A model generated the notes under the pieces. That model worked only from the letters and a program-made list of their open reading frames with translations. It did not search any database and was not told the DNA's origin. Shown here piece by piece: positions 5,046-5,767 of a stretch of 5,767 bases of DNA; the stretch's first letter is position 1; each line of letters begins with the position of its first letter. The stretch is from the NCBI GenBank assembly GCA_026983935.1, contig JALSTC010000017.1:1-5767 (forward strand), written 5' to 3'. Made by a program: the position numbers and the translations under genes. Source of the DNA: Ardenticatenia bacterium. GTDB lineage: Bacteria > Chloroflexota > Anaerolineae > Aggregatilineales > Ch27.

Positions 5046-5767
5046 GGCGCACTCGCGGATCTAACAGGCCGTAAAGCACATCAACTGTCATATTGACCAC
5101 GATATAGATGGCGGCGATCAGCAGTGTGCCGCCCTGAATCGCGGGATAGTCCAGATTACTGGCCGCCCGGACAATATACTGCCCCAGCCCCGGCCAATCG
5201 AAGACCGTTTCGGTCATTACCGCCCCGCTGAGCAAGCTGGCGAAGGCCAGGCCTAGAATGGTGACCAGCGGGATCAGCACATTGCGCAGCGCATGCCGGA
5301 TGATAACCTGACGCTCACTCAGGCCCTTGCCCCGGGCGGTGCGGATGTAATCCTTGCGCATTTCCTCGATGATCGCGGAGCGCGTCACACGGAGCACCAG
5401 CGCCAGCGTGAACCCGCCCAGGATGATGGTGGGCAGGATAAGGTGGTGCAGGGCGCTGCCGAAGGCCGCCCAGTTGCCCGTCAGCAGCGAGTCGACGGTG
5501 AACAGACCGGTGATCTGCTCCGGGCGGGCCATACGTGGGTCAAGGCGGTCCGGCCCCGGCATGATGCCCAGATTGTAATAGAACACGAAGAGCACGATCA
5601 GGCCTGTCCAGAACGGCGGCAGCGAGGCATTGAGCAGGGAGATGAACCAGACGATGCGGTCGAACAGGCTGCCGCGGCGCACACCCGCGATCACGCCCAG
5701 CGGGATGCCCAGCACCGTGGCGAACAACAATGAGCTGATCGCCAATTCGACTGTGGCGGGCAGGTGG
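5038..5767 (-). CDS. DppB/OppB-type ABC transporter permease (5' end outside the window)
   Basis: The first gene of the visible permease pair; it forms the heterodimeric membrane channel with the DppC-like protein. The reading frame stays open to the right edge. The first visible residues HLPATVELAISS match the conserved HLPxTLELA region that lies roughly 95 residues into DppB, so about 242 of an expected 310-340 residues are present. A TTG at 5745 is therefore internal and not the start. Visible features, counted from the first visible codon, are several hydrophobic spans, the EAA loop DYIRTARGKG to LIPL (139-167), and ETVFDWPGLGQ (186-196), a strong DppB signature. The C-terminus LLDPRVRHG is also typical. 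The stop overlaps the DppC gene start by 8 nt, showing tight operon structure. Binding-protein and ATPase genes are presumably to the right or elsewhere. Confidence 0.95.
   Translation of the reverse strand, partial: HLPATVELAISSLLFATVLGIPLGVIAGVRRGSLFDRIVWFISLLNASLPPFWTGLIVLFVFYYNLGIMPGPDRLDPRMARPEQITGLFTVDSLLTGNWAAFGSALHHLILPTIILGGFTLALVLRVTRSAIIEEMRKDYIRTARGKGLSERQVIIRHALRNVLIPLVTILGLAFASLLSGAVMTETVFDWPGLGQYIVRAASNLDYPAIQGGTLLIAAIYIVVNMTVDVLYGLLDPRVRHG

Noticed and set aside
5743..5745. TTG codon as start of the DppB-like permease
   Set aside because: The frame continues upstream with HLPATVE, a conserved internal DppB region, so the gene is truncated by the window edge.

Overview
The window is GC-rich bacterial chromosome with five protein-coding genes in two convergent groups. 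On the left, on the + strand, a two-gene operon encodes an orphan Dam-type DNA adenine methyltransferase and a saccharopine-dehydrogenase-like oxidoreductase. On the right, on the - strand, lie a secreted or membrane-anchored substrate-binding/von Willebrand A (vWA) fusion protein and two overlapping peptide-type ABC transporter permeases (DppC/OppC-like and DppB/OppB-like). The second permease runs off the right edge. I see no tRNA, rRNA, CRISPR array, transposase or phage gene. The gene mix and the substrate-binding plus vWA architecture recall Chloroflexota (Anaerolineae-like) or, less likely, Actinobacteria. That placement is inferred from gene content only.

Positions 1-206 look like a divergent control region. 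A good sigma70-like promoter faces left towards an unseen gene. Another faces right towards the methylase and carries a short perfect palindrome between its -35 and -10 boxes. The methylase (207-1124, GTG start) keeps every residue I recall as contacting GATC in E. coli Dam, so GATC is the predicted target. It overlaps the oxidoreductase (1117-2196) by 8 nt, which suggests translational coupling. The oxidoreductase converges on the vWA gene with a 23-nt gap.

The vWA gene (2220-3968, -) has an N-terminal hydrophobic anchor, a periplasmic-binding-type domain and a C-terminal vWA domain with an intact metal-ion (MIDAS) site. About 190 bp of non-coding DNA separates it from the permeases. That gap holds the most unusual item in the window: a 30-nt + strand segment (4123-4152, followed by a stop) matching the last conserved codons of the oxidoreductase gene at 25 of 30 bases. 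Four of the five differences are synonymous. It looks like the 3' tip of a lost paralogue and implies that the block containing the vWA gene was inserted or rearranged between an older oxidoreductase gene and the permeases.

The permeases (5045-4155 and from beyond 5767 to 5038) form half of an oligopeptide/dipeptide/nickel-type importer. No ATPase gene and no matching binding-protein gene is visible. The vWA fusion belongs to a different binding-protein class and is probably not their partner. I found no clear evidence of a new multi-gene system; the repeat/remnant and the divergent promoter region are the best leads.
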